Source: JAVBUZ01 sp031554725 (GTDB lineage Bacteria > Bacillota > Clostridia > Lachnospirales > Lachnospiraceae). Taken from it: a stretch of 37,467 nucleotides of DNA. The stretch lies in assembly GCA_031554725.1 (NCBI GenBank), contig JAVBUZ010000023.1, positions 1 through 37,467 on the forward strand, read 5' to 3'. The position numbers and the translations under genes were made by a program. Below, in pieces: positions 24,726 through 33,764 of this stretch (position 1 is the stretch's first letter; each line of letters starts with the position of its first letter). The notes under the pieces were generated by a model that ran no database searches, was not told the DNA's origin, and saw nothing but the letters and a program-made list of their open reading frames with translations.

Positions 24726-25670
24726 TCAAACCGTACCCTGGTGTTTTAAATGATACATTTTGCAAAAAATGCAAAATGGCAATATATAATACAGCAAGTG
24801 TACTATCAAAGTTTTTCCAATTTCTATGTTTCCTTTTCTCCTTTTTATTCCTACCATCTTTTCATACTTTTTATAGTAAGCTTGATAAGGGTGTTTTGCT
24901 CCAACATTCCATGGTCTCGCGTATAATTCCGCCAAAAAGTGAATAACAATTGGCTCCTTTGCCGCTTTACGTATTTCTTCCTCACTATAGTACAAGGAAG
25001 GCTTATAAAGCTCGATAATTTGTTTCGGCTTAAAATGAAGCATATGGGACATCACATCATACTGCGGCGCTAAAGCCTTTATCGCACCACTACAAACATA
25101 GTTGATGGTTCCCTCACTCATCATTGGTGGAACCCCCTTATGCTTATCAATAAACTCCTTACACTCTAGCTCTTTATCTTGAGCTCGCCATTTTACCAAG
25201 TCTATCAATACCACCCCATCACAAATATGTGGGGCATCCTTTATGATTCCAATCTTTTCCTTTTGTTTTGCTGAGTAAGGCATCAATACCCCCGCAATAA
25301 TACATTCATCCATCTTACCATAATATAGCTCATGAATGTTGCCAACAATAACGGTATCGCTGTCCAAATACAAAATACGATCCATTTCAAAAAAGGAACC
25401 TGCAAAAAGCTTTGCATAAATTGTTTTAGGATGTCTACCATCAGTTTGTATTTCTACATCACCGAAATAATTTTCCATGGCAATTATTTCTATAAGCTGC
25501 TCATTTTCTTCCACTACTTTCCGTATTTGGTCACACATAGGTGTCGTTGTTTGGTCCGTAATCAAATGTATTTGTATCTGTTCCTCACGATTGTTGTCTA
25601 ATAGAGACATAATTGAGATTAGAGTTTGAACCATATAATGATTATCACAAGCATATAACACATGTATCAC
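24726..25670 (-). CDS. Glycosyltransferase family 8
   Basis: A 314-residue GT-A retaining transferase of the LgtC/glycogenin type. The metal-binding DSD motif is in ILYLDSDTVIVGN (99-111), and the C-terminal HFLAELYARPWN matches the HxxGxxKPW region, with changed residues. A hydrophobic, basic C-terminal segment (LIVHLLYYILPFCIFCKMYHL) may attach it to the membrane. It probably adds glucose or galactose to the lipid-linked unit. Translation starts at GTG, with GGGAG six bases upstream; the GTG overlaps the flippase TGA by four bases, so translation is coupled. Confidence 0.87.
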   Translation of the reverse strand: MIHVLYACDNHYMVQTLISIMSLLDNNREEQIQIHLITDQTTTPMCDQIRKVVEENEQLIEIIAMENYFGDVEIQTDGRHPKTIYAKLFAGSFFEMDRILYLDSDTVIVGNIHELYYGKMDECIIAGVLMPYSAKQKEKIGIIKDAPHICDGVVLIDLVKWRAQDKELECKEFIDKHKGVPPMMSEGTINYVCSGAIKALAPQYDVMSHMLHFKPKQIIELYKPSLYYSEEEIRKAAKEPIVIHFLAELYARPWNVGAKHPYQAYYKKYEKMVGIKRRKGNIEIGKTLIVHLLYYILPFCIFCKMYHLKHQGTV

Positions 25671-27088
25671 TGCATTCTCCCCCTTCTTTTTATAACCCCT
25701 ACCACACTATTTCGATGATACAGAAAATAAATACAAAGAATTATTGTATATAATATAATAAATAAAGCTATATTTTTTCCATATGTTCCCAAAATAAATC
25801 CTATAACAACAAAAGCTTCACTCAAATCACTCTTTCTATCCTGCTTCTCACCCATTTTATATAGCAAGTATCTCTCTGTACACCTTCCCCATAAAATACC
25901 TGTTATGCTCATAGCAATTGCCACGCCAAAAACAGAGCCAAATATATAGTAACACACCCCCGTGGTGAGCAAAATGCCCACATTTCCCAAGATACTTATC
26001 ACTAAGTATTCCTTTTCGAGGCGTTCCATTTTGTAGTAAGGCATCATTACCACCTGCATCTTCCCTAGGGGAATGCACATTAGTATAACAAAATTGACAT
26101 ATTCTAAAACAGCCACATAGTCATGTAGATACCACTTAATAATATAGTAAATAGGGATATATACAAATAACGCAATATACATTAAGCCCTGCATTGCAAA
26201 AGATAATTTTCGATATATGTTTGCTCTTTCATCTTCCTTGGCTTTTCTAAGCAACGGAAATAAAACAGCTCCCGCTGCACTAGCAAAAACCAATACGATT
26301 TGTAACAAGGACATGGCAAAGGAGTATTCCCCAAAAACTTCTATGGACTCATTAACCTGAATCACCATTCTTCCTGAAATGGGAATAAGGGTAGCTGCTA
26401 CTGTGGCTAGAGTTATTCTCATTCCACTGCTTGTTTTTTCCTTGATTTCTTCCATTCCTTGGGAAAAGTTATCTTTCTTGCCAAACAAAAAATCTCTTCC
26501 AATAATCATGCAGATAAAAATTACCAGCACTCGTGCCATAATATCCATGATAATCATTTTTTCAAAGGAATACGTTCCAACCATAAATAGTAGCACTAAG
26601 TAAAATCCAGTGGTAACTACCTTAAGCAAGAAATTTACCAAATTATAAAACCAAGTATCATTTACCGATATAAACAAAGACATTAATACGCATTGCAAAA
26701 ATGTCAGTGGAATATTTAACACCAACATACGGCAAATAAAACGATATTCTACATTACCCATAAAGCCTGCTGCTAACAGCAAGAGGGCAACAAGTCCACA
26801 CAAATAAACGCCCATATTTCTCATAGCTGAGCGTATTCGGCCAAATGGCAGGTCCTTATAATCATATCCCCCGTAATATAGGCTTATTCCATCATTAAAA
26901 CCCAAGCCAAATAAATGAAGGTATGAAGAATAAACAATATAGATTTGCCAATATCCAAAGTCCGCTTTTCCCATCATCCGAGGAAGCAAAAAGCCCGTTA
27001 CTAAAGATAACAGTAAAACGATACCTTGAACCAGAAAGGTTAAAATAATCTTCTTAACTCCCGAATGAAATAATTGTTTAGTATCCAC
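25667..27088 (-). CDS. Polysaccharide flippase, Wzx-like (MATE/MOP superfamily)
   Basis: A 473-residue protein with 12-14 hydrophobic segments and the start FLLPRMMGKADFGYWQIYIVYSSY typical of oligosaccharide flippases. It would move undecaprenyl-linked repeat units across the membrane for the Wzy-like polymerase encoded upstream. Translation starts at GTG with GGGTGG nine bases upstream; it overlaps the Wzy gene by 11 bases and the GT8 gene by four. Confidence 0.85.
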   Translation of the reverse strand: MDTKQLFHSGVKKIILTFLVQGIVLLLSLVTGFLLPRMMGKADFGYWQIYIVYSSYLHLFGLGFNDGISLYYGGYDYKDLPFGRIRSAMRNMGVYLCGLVALLLLAAGFMGNVEYRFICRMLVLNIPLTFLQCVLMSLFISVNDTWFYNLVNFLLKVVTTGFYLVLLFMVGTYSFEKMIIMDIMARVLVIFICMIIGRDFLFGKKDNFSQGMEEIKEKTSSGMRITLATVAATLIPISGRMVIQVNESIEVFGEYSFAMSLLQIVLVFASAAGAVLFPLLRKAKEDERANIYRKLSFAMQGLMYIALFVYIPIYYIIKWYLHDYVAVLEYVNFVILMCIPLGKMQVVMMPYYKMERLEKEYLVISILGNVGILLTTGVCYYIFGSVFGVAIAMSITGILWGRCTERYLLYKMGEKQDRKSDLSEAFVVIGFILGTYGKNIALFIILYTIILCIYFLYHRNSVVGVIKRRGRMQ

Positions 27089-28265
27089 TTATCTTTTCCA
27101 CCCTTTTTTTACTTCTTAAAAATAGCCAACATGGAATTAAAAAATGACCAAAAAACATATTGGAACCAATATTCGCTATTAAAAATAAAAGGAGCATATC
27201 CTTTGATTTATTATCCACCTTCAAATAAAGAACAAAACAAAATAGGAAAAGAAGGATTAGGCCTATCAATCCAAAATAATAGTAAGTCATAGGTATTCCT
27301 GGCATAAATGTATAGTATCCCTCATCCATACCATGTCCAAAAAGCATTGTCACTAAGCTATACTTTTCCGCAAATACTCCGAAGCCATCAAACCTTCCAG
27401 TATATACGTCACTTCTACCCACTCTTCGTAGTAAAATCTGCATTCTGTTTGTATTTAAAATGGGGACCGCTAACATCACTGCACAAATAAAAAGAGCAAA
27501 AACAAGCTTTACATTTTTCCGTCTTGCTCTGCCTGCTGGCAACCCATTGATTACATATTTCACCCACAAAAACACTGTTAAAATAATTCCCGTAGAAGAA
27601 ACGCTAAACAATACTCCAACCGATAAAAATATAGCAAGTAAAAAGTGCTTACCTTTCTCATAAATAAGTTCATAATACAATGCTATCACAATATAAAATC
27701 CATAGTGAGATGGCTCTTGAAAAAAAGACATTGGCCTTCCGTTGCTACCTGGTGTCAGCATAAAGAAAATCTGATCTGCAAATGACTGTGGATTTACCGT
27801 TTTTAAAAATGGAATGGTTCCCGGAAGATACCAGCCAAAGCCTTCTAAAATAAGAATTTGTATAAACAAATAAACCGTAGAAGCGACTGCTACACACCGT
27901 AAAACCCTTCCTGCGGACTTTATATATTTATCATCTAAATCCGATAGTAAAAACATTCCTCCAAAATAAAGCAGATATCGTCCCATACTTCCTGTCACAC
28001 CAAACAAGTCATTAATCTGGGATAGGGAAAATACGAGAAAATAATTTATCAAAATCATAAAACCATATTGAATAATAAACTGTCTTACAGGCGTAAGATC
28101 AAATCCATCTTTGCACATTAAAAAAAACAAAAATGGAATAACCCCAATTATAAATACATCAGCAACACACACAAAGGAAATGGGCGTTGCATAAATCATC
28201 AATATTGGAAATAGCATACAAATAATAATTCCAATTTTAATGGTTATATCCTTACATTTATTCAT
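27078..28265 (-). CDS. Polysaccharide polymerase, Wzy-like membrane protein
   Basis: A 395-residue protein with about 10-11 membrane segments and a large loop holding RPMSFFQEPSHYGFYIV, close to the RxSSxFxEPSH region of clostridial and streptococcal repeat-unit polymerases. Position next to a flippase and a Wzz-like protein supports a Wzy-dependent pathway. The start is uncertain: a TTG at 28295 lies one base after the preceding stop and has a poor site, while the ATG at 28265 has AAGGAG 13 bases and AGAAGG nine bases upstream. I chose the ATG. Confidence 0.78.
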   Translation of the reverse strand: MNKCKDITIKIGIIICMLFPILMIYATPISFVCVADVFIIGVIPFLFFLMCKDGFDLTPVRQFIIQYGFMILINYFLVFSLSQINDLFGVTGSMGRYLLYFGGMFLLSDLDDKYIKSAGRVLRCVAVASTVYLFIQILILEGFGWYLPGTIPFLKTVNPQSFADQIFFMLTPGSNGRPMSFFQEPSHYGFYIVIALYYELIYEKGKHFLLAIFLSVGVLFSVSSTGIILTVFLWVKYVINGLPAGRARRKNVKLVFALFICAVMLAVPILNTNRMQILLRRVGRSDVYTGRFDGFGVFAEKYSLVTMLFGHGMDEGYYTFMPGIPMTYYYFGLIGLILLFLFCFVLYLKVDNKSKDMLLLFLIANIGSNMFFGHFLIPCWLFLRSKKRVEKISGY

Positions 28266-28296
28266 CTTCCTAAACCTTCTCCTTACGTTCTCCAAG

Positions 28297-29352
28297 CTAC
28301 TCTTTTGAGATGCTCAAATAGGTATCATAAATCTGCTTCATATATTCTTCAATATTCTCAAATTGACTGCCTCGTTTCAAAGCCTCCTTGGATTTTTGCA
28401 GATATATTTCTTTCTTCAACAAGAGAGTTTTTATTTCCTCTACAAATTCATCCTCACTGCCACATAGGTTTCCACACCTTGAATCCACAATTTTTGTTAG
28501 ACCTCCAACCTTTGATGCTACTACCGGCTTCCCTAGTACAAGCGCCTCCACTGCGGCTAGACCAAAGCCTTCCCATAAAGATGGCATACAAAGAACCTTC
28601 GAGTTCTGTACAATACCATATGGATTTTCTTGATACCCCAGCATGTCCACCACAGCTTCTAGCTCTAGCTCACCTATTCTATCCCTAACCTCTTGTTCTA
28701 ATTCACCGCTACCAATAATAGCTGCCTTTAATCCCTCAACAGATTTTGAGACTTTTTCTATAATATTTAGGAATGCTATTGGATTCTTAGGGGTGGAAAG
28801 TCTACCCATAAAAATCACATCATATCCTTTCGCATCCCCTACTTCCTGTGCCCTAGTTATAACTCTCCCAGTTTCCACTGGATTTCCCACTACCAAAGTT
28901 TTTTTATTAATAACATTGCCAAAAACATATTCCTCGAGAACCTTTTCGGATACTACTAAAACTTTTTTATACCCTACGCTTGTACTTGCATATGCCATTG
29001 ACTTAAATCCCATATGTTTTAGCCAAGGCGGGTTTTGATGCAAATGTGAAATAGTGGGAACCCCAGTAAATGATAACGCTGCCACGATACTTGTGGTAAA
29101 ATCATGGGCATGTATAATATCCGGTTTCACCGTTTTCGTAATTTTTCTTAATTCCCTAACATTAAATGAGGGAATCGAAACATATGAAATCTGATACTCT
29201 TCTAATACTTTCTGTATAGCACCATTAGGTGATGCATAGAAAAACTCAAACTGACCTGGATAGAGTTTTTTTATCCAATCTATAATAGTAACTACAACCC
29301 TTTCCGCTCCGGAAAAGGAACCAGTATTTAACAAATGTAATATCTTTTTCAT
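28297..29352 (-). CDS. Glycosyltransferase family 4
   Basis: A 351-residue GT-B transferase. The N-terminal HLLNTGSFSGAERVV and DIIHAHDFTTS, and the C-terminal motif WEGFGLAAVEALVLGKPVVASKVGG, are typical GT4. The ATG at 29352 is chosen over a GTG 18 bases upstream because GGAG lies six bases before it. It is the first gene of the polysaccharide operon; only 61 bases separate it from the SDR stop, and no clear promoter was identified there. It acts on the cytoplasmic face on a lipid-linked saccharide; the sugar is unknown. Confidence 0.88.
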   Translation of the reverse strand: MKKILHLLNTGSFSGAERVVVTIIDWIKKLYPGQFEFFYASPNGAIQKVLEEYQISYVSIPSFNVRELRKITKTVKPDIIHAHDFTTSIVAALSFTGVPTISHLHQNPPWLKHMGFKSMAYASTSVGYKKVLVVSEKVLEEYVFGNVINKKTLVVGNPVETGRVITRAQEVGDAKGYDVIFMGRLSTPKNPIAFLNIIEKVSKSVEGLKAAIIGSGELEQEVRDRIGELELEAVVDMLGYQENPYGIVQNSKVLCMPSLWEGFGLAAVEALVLGKPVVASKVGGLTKIVDSRCGNLCGSEDEFVEEIKTLLLKKEIYLQKSKEALKRGSQFENIEEYMKQIYDTYLSISKE

Positions 29353-29413
29353 GAATGCTCCGCTTCCCACTTTTTATTTCTTAAGTCTAATAATTACTAT
29401 CGTTTATTACATC

Positions 29414-30265
29414 TTACTCCTCTAAGCTTACTGCTGCAATGATTTCTTCACTGACTGTCCAGAGCTTCCTGGCCAGTTCTATATCATTCGCACGTCTGGA
29501 TGTTCCTACAATTTTTTGGTTATAAAAATATTCTCCGCTAACACCCTGACACTGCTTGCTTGTGGCTACATAGATGGCCGTCGCCGCACCCTGCTCAGGT
29601 GTTCTGAAAAATGGCTTCAGCAGTTTCATAATAGTCTTTCCAAAGCCGGTGTCCCGGTCTACTCCCATGTTGGTCGCCACCGCCCCAGGATGGACACAGT
29701 TCACGGTCACCTGAGTTTCCTTTAACCGCCGCGAAAGTTCTTTGGTAAAAAGGACATTGCATAATTTTGCCCGCCCATAGGCGGAAAATACCGTATAACC
29801 ATGTTTCAGCGGAATATTCTGAAAGTCAATCTTTCCGATTTTATATGCACCGGATGCTACGACTACGATACGGGATGGACCTGTAGCCTTAATTAAATCC
29901 AAAAGACTTACCGTTAACAGAAAATGGCCTATATGGTTTACTCCAAATTGTAGCTCCAGCCCGTCTTTGGTTTCCTGTCGATTTAAAGTAATTACGCCAG
30001 CATTGTTGACAAGAATATCCAGACGTTGATAGGTTTCTTTAAAGGTATGACAAAATTGTTGTATCTCTTTCATACTTCCCAAGTCACAAAGCATCAGTGA
30101 TACCGAGCCCCTGCTCTTTTCTTTCACTTCACGTAACGCTTCCTCGCCCCGCTCTCGGTTTCGACAAAGCATAACCACATGCATACCCTTACCCGCCAGC
30201 GCAATTGCTGTGGCTTTTCCCATTCCGGAATTGGCACCTGTTATCAATGCAATTCTTTTATTCAT
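29414..30265 (-). CDS. Short-chain dehydrogenase/reductase
   Basis: A 283-residue classical SDR, resembling retinol-dehydrogenase-type bacterial oxidoreductases. The cofactor loop TGANSGMG is at 9-16, NNAG at 87-90, catalytic S138, and YGRAK with Y163 and K167. R36 and R38 after the second strand (MLCRNRERG) favour NADP(H). The substrate is unknown. By eye its base composition is clearly richer in G+C than its neighbours (several 60-base lines exceed 50%), which suggests acquisition from elsewhere. ATG with GGAGG nine bases upstream. It has its own promoter and a leader of about 90 bases, and is probably not part of the polysaccharide pathway below. Confidence 0.88.
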   Translation of the reverse strand: MNKRIALITGANSGMGKATAIALAGKGMHVVMLCRNRERGEEALREVKEKSRGSVSLMLCDLGSMKEIQQFCHTFKETYQRLDILVNNAGVITLNRQETKDGLELQFGVNHIGHFLLTVSLLDLIKATGPSRIVVVASGAYKIGKIDFQNIPLKHGYTVFSAYGRAKLCNVLFTKELSRRLKETQVTVNCVHPGAVATNMGVDRDTGFGKTIMKLLKPFFRTPEQGAATAIYVATSKQCQGVSGEYFYNQKIVGTSRRANDIELARKLWTVSEEIIAAVSLEE

Positions 30266-30365
30266 ATTAGTCTGACCTCCGTGTAAACAGATGACTTATT
30301 GCATCCATTTGTCGCCTACTGCTTCACCTTATACATTTTTTATCTAGATTCTTTAATGTAAAAAT

Positions 30366-30394
30366 ATTATACCACTTGGAAAAGCTAATATCCA
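30366..30394 (-). promoter_or_regulatory. Promoter of the SDR gene
   Basis: TGGATA (30394 to 30389) and TATAAT (30371 to 30366) are 17 bases apart on the minus strand. The rest of the 206-base gap holds the subtilase terminator and an unstructured leader. Confidence 0.55.
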
Positions 30395-30407
30395 TTGGAA
30401 TACGTAT

Positions 30408-30454
30408 AAAAACAAGCCTTCCGAAAAATTAACTTTTCAGAAGGCCTGCTTTTT
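30408..30454 (-). terminator. Terminator of the subtilisin-like protease gene
   Basis: GCCTTC (30416-30421) pairs with GAAGGC (30440-30445), extended by A/T pairs, with T runs on both strands. It lies 18 bases after the protease stop. Confidence 0.8.
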
Positions 30455-30471
30455 AAATATTTTTCAAACTA

Positions 30472-32181
30472 CTACACCCCTGCCAAGGCATTAAATGTTC
30501 CCACAATATTTAGCCGTCCATAGCCCCATTCCCTATTTGGGTAGGAAAAATCGCTTTCCCTTTCAGCTCCCCTAATCAGGTAATTCCTTATCTCGTTTGT
30601 TGTTACATAGGGCCTATTTAATTCCACAACCGCCCATTGTAAAAACTGTGCTACTGCCCCCGAGGTAATGGCCGCCGAAAGGCTACTTCCGGACCTTGTT
30701 CCATATATCGTTGATATATTTACACCAGGTGCCGCAAAATCTGGTACAATTGCTCCCGTTCGACTAAAGCCTCTTCCAGATTCAATATAAAAACTATTAT
30801 TACTATCGTTATATGTGGAAGCCACAATAATATTATGGGCAAGGGACGGCTCCGTTAACGTAACATACGGCGTAGGCTCCAAAAAATAAATGGGTTGTGT
30901 TAAAAACTGTCGTATCGGAAGCCACATATGAAAGATCCCATTATAGATAGAACCCTCCGCCCTTACCTGAATGGTCCATATTCCTTCTGTCGGTGCAATA
31001 AAACGCATTATTGTTAACTCTTCTCCCGAGGATTCTTCTACCAGCACTGTATACATAGATATTTTTGTCCTCTCATATATGAAGCTATAGGTTATGCTTT
31101 CCCCCACCCTCACACTAGTTCTTGGAATAGTCTCTCCACCTGGTGATCTAACATAAATGCTTAAAAGGTCGGGAACACTTCCCCAAAGCTCCAAGTAGAA
31201 TCCTGGTTCGTTTGCTCCTACCCTTATTTCTACATTTTGATAATTCCCTTCGCTGTACCTATTTGTCTTTTGTAAAACCCCCATAAAATGATGCGCTGTA
31301 TTTCCTTCGTTCCCTCCACATACTACAACTCCTATATTTCTTTCTGAACCCACCATTGTCAAATATCTGTCCAAGGCAGAGCTTCCCGCATGGTCTCCCA
31401 TATTTGTTCCCAGCCCTATGCAGATGACCACAGGACGTCTAAAAGGAACTGCAAACCTACTTGCATACTCAACTGCCAGCATAATATCATTTTCTGCATA
31501 GGCCGGAACCCCATCTGCAATTAGGTAATATTGTCTTAAAAAGTCTTTACATTCTTTTAGTTTAACTACTACTATGTCTACCCCCGGAGCCGCACCCAAA
31601 TATGTTCTTCCACCATCTATACTACTTCCCGCTGCCACGCCAGCCATTGCACTACCATGACCATTTAAGTCTCTTGAAGGAACAACTGTATAGGGATCTT
31701 CTGCCCTCAAGGCTTCATTTATATCATTACGTGTATATTCGCTTCCAAAAACAAGACCTTCTGGTGGTGTCCCCGACTGTATTGTTTGATCCCATATAGC
31801 TAAAATTCTACTATTACCATCTGCATCCTTAAAAACCGGATTGGTATAGTCTATGCCTGTATCAATAAAAACCATTGTTACCCCTGTACCAGTTAAAGAT
31901 AGCGGTGCCCTCTGTGTTTGCAATATCCCACTTGCTTGTAAACTATTGGGATCAAATGGTGTCTGCATAAGTCCATAGGCCTTGGGTATATTTCTATATC
32001 CAAATCTCTCTATGTAGTCCTCAACCTTCTCCTGTTTAGGAAGATAGGCAATTTGAAATGCATCATCTATTGGTATATAGCAAAATTCATCACCCATCAC
32101 AAGCTCTCTTTCTGGTAAAGCCAAAACCTCTGCGATTAAATCCAAATAATCTTCAGATAAAACAAACTCTCTACAATCCAT
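30472..32181 (-). CDS. Subtilisin-like serine protease (S8), CspA/B/C-like
   Basis: A 569-residue S8 peptidase. The triad is intact: D107 (FIDTGIDY), H175 (NGHGSAMAG) and S500 (SGSSLSAA), with the oxyanion asparagine in CGGNEGN. The short N-terminal region and an inserted beta-rich domain between the oxyanion residue and the serine resemble the Csp proteases of clostridia, which act in spore germination on SleC. There is no signal peptide. The start at 32181 has GGGAGA six bases upstream; a GTG 30 bases earlier has no good site. It is a single gene between two terminators. A germination role is inferred from family resemblance only; there is no sleC or second csp gene in the window. Confidence 0.82.
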   Translation of the reverse strand: MDCREFVLSEDYLDLIAEVLALPERELVMGDEFCYIPIDDAFQIAYLPKQEKVEDYIERFGYRNIPKAYGLMQTPFDPNSLQASGILQTQRAPLSLTGTGVTMVFIDTGIDYTNPVFKDADGNSRILAIWDQTIQSGTPPEGLVFGSEYTRNDINEALRAEDPYTVVPSRDLNGHGSAMAGVAAGSSIDGGRTYLGAAPGVDIVVVKLKECKDFLRQYYLIADGVPAYAENDIMLAVEYASRFAVPFRRPVVICIGLGTNMGDHAGSSALDRYLTMVGSERNIGVVVCGGNEGNTAHHFMGVLQKTNRYSEGNYQNVEIRVGANEPGFYLELWGSVPDLLSIYVRSPGGETIPRTSVRVGESITYSFIYERTKISMYTVLVEESSGEELTIMRFIAPTEGIWTIQVRAEGSIYNGIFHMWLPIRQFLTQPIYFLEPTPYVTLTEPSLAHNIIVASTYNDSNNSFYIESGRGFSRTGAIVPDFAAPGVNISTIYGTRSGSSLSAAITSGAVAQFLQWAVVELNRPYVTTNEIRNYLIRGAERESDFSYPNREWGYGRLNIVGTFNALAGV

Positions 32182-32261
32182 ATTTTTTCTCCCAAGCTTC
32201 TTATTAAGCACCTTTTAATATTCTATGCCAAATACCTTACTATGACCTACTTTGTTTCCAA

Positions 32262-32298
32262 CAAAAAATCCTTGGAGTTATTTTATTAACTCCAAGGA
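32262..32298 (-). terminator. Terminator of the clpX-ABC operon
   Basis: TCCTTGGAGTTA (32269-32280) pairs perfectly with TAACTCCAAGGA (32287-32298) around a six-base loop. A seven-base U tract follows on the minus strand (32268 to 32262). It lies 12 bases after the permease stop. Confidence 0.92.
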
Positions 32299-32310
32299 CC
32301 TAGCTTCCAT

Positions 32311-33036
32311 CTAATATTTATTTTTATGTAATAACATGAGTTGAAATCCTACCACCATCGCAATAAAGATTACACTATGCAAAGCAGTAAGTAAAAGATT
32401 TATTCCACTTAATATATACCTATCGCCGAAAAATACTAACAGATCATTAATTGGTGGAAAAATCCACATAACGTATCTAAGAAATCCCCACGTATCCACC
32501 AAAGCTCCTTTTACAAAGGTTAGAAGCAAGGTTGCTATTAATAGTGTTGCAGAAAGAGTTCTATTTTTGATGATTCTAGGATGTAAAAATGCTCCTAGAG
32601 CAACACCTAAAAGCGCACTTAGCAAAAGACCTAGAAAAAATAACAAGAAATGTGATACTGATACACTGCTCCAAAGTATAGTTCCTTTTTTCGTAATACA
32701 TGTTAGTAATGCTAGTCCACTTCCATATACCGACATAAAGGTTGCTAATAATAATAGAAATATATTCTTACTAAGATTGAAATACCCTGCACTTCGTGTA
32801 TGAAATAGCATAATCTGATCTGCTACTACCATGTTTTTCTCTTCATCCATGTATAAGTAACCTACTGCTGTCATAACTACAAACAAAACACTTAACAAGA
32901 GCCCCGTATTGTCTATTAGCATTCCTAAGCCGTCCTGAAAAACTACTAACACAGCAAGACTCCAAGCAATAAATGGAACCGCAAACTTTCCTGATTTAAA
33001 ATAAATATGGGAGTAATATTTGATAAGTGCCCTCAT
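32311..33036 (-). CDS. ABC transporter membrane subunit
   Basis: A 241-residue hydrophobic protein with six predicted membrane segments and no recognised family motif. It overlaps the ATPase gene by four bases (start with GGAGG upstream), so the two make one ABC transporter, of the ABC-2-like export type judging by one ATPase plus one six-helix subunit. The cargo is unknown. It ends the operon that starts with clpX. Confidence 0.72.
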   Translation of the reverse strand: MRALIKYYSHIYFKSGKFAVPFIAWSLAVLVVFQDGLGMLIDNTGLLLSVLFVVMTAVGYLYMDEEKNMVVADQIMLFHTRSAGYFNLSKNIFLLLLATFMSVYGSGLALLTCITKKGTILWSSVSVSHFLLFFLGLLLSALLGVALGAFLHPRIIKNRTLSATLLIATLLLTFVKGALVDTWGFLRYVMWIFPPINDLLVFFGDRYILSGINLLLTALHSVIFIAMVVGFQLMLLHKNKY

Positions 33037-33746
33037 TTTTCTATCCCTCCATAATACTCGCTTGGTTCCCTTCCCAAATTAGAAAAAGCAAGTATAGCCA
33101 ACTCCTCTTCCCTAATTTGAGTAATCGGTATTTCAGTAAGCACACTATCCTTTATTTCATAAACCACATCTGCCATCTGTCTTACCAAGAAGCTTTCGTG
33201 GCAAGACATTAATATAACAGCTCCTTCTTCCTTTAGCTTTAACACTTCATTAATAAAAAACTGCTGGGACTGAATATCCTGTCCCGATAAAGGTTCATCT
33301 AGCAGTAAAACATCAGGCTTTTGCAAGAAAGCCTGAATTGCTACCACCTTTTGAAGTGTTCCTTTGGACAAATTCTTCATTTGAGTATTTATCATCTCAG
33401 ACATATGAAAATTCTCAAAATAATAGTTGCATCGCTTTTGAAATTCCTCCTGGGGCATTCTTAGAACTTCTCCAACATGTTCTAGATACTCTAACGTTGT
33501 AAGAGAAAGCGCGGGAAACTTTTCTGGAACATAGCTAATTTTTAGCTTTTTATGATAGCTAAGCTTTCCCGCACTTTCTTTTACCAAACCGGATATTATT
33601 TTTAAAAGCGTGCTTTTGCCTGTGCCATTATTACCTATAAAGGAAATTGCTTGCCCCGCCGCAATTTCAAGATTGACCTCTTGTAGTATGACTCTGCCAT
33701 CATACTTCTTTTGTATCCCCTGAAGCGATATCAATATATCTTTCAT
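33033..33746 (-). CDS. ABC transporter ATP-binding protein
   Basis: A 237-residue ATPase. Walker A is GNNGTGKST (38-46), Walker B VLLLDEP (146-152). The signature is LSKGT (126-130), the form found in many export-type ABC ATPases of the CcmA/drug and lantibiotic-immunity groups. It lies 18 bases below clpX with a GGGGG ribosome site and overlaps the permease gene by four bases. Export of a peptide, lipid or drug is possible; no substrate gene is next to it. Confidence 0.88.
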   Translation of the reverse strand: MKDILISLQGIQKKYDGRVILQEVNLEIAAGQAISFIGNNGTGKSTLLKIISGLVKESAGKLSYHKKLKISYVPEKFPALSLTTLEYLEHVGEVLRMPQEEFQKRCNYYFENFHMSEMINTQMKNLSKGTLQKVVAIQAFLQKPDVLLLDEPLSGQDIQSQQFFINEVLKLKEEGAVILMSCHESFLVRQMADVVYEIKDSVLTEIPITQIREEELAILAFSNLGREPSEYYGGIEK

Positions 33747-33764
33747 GCTTCCCCCTTGTTATAA

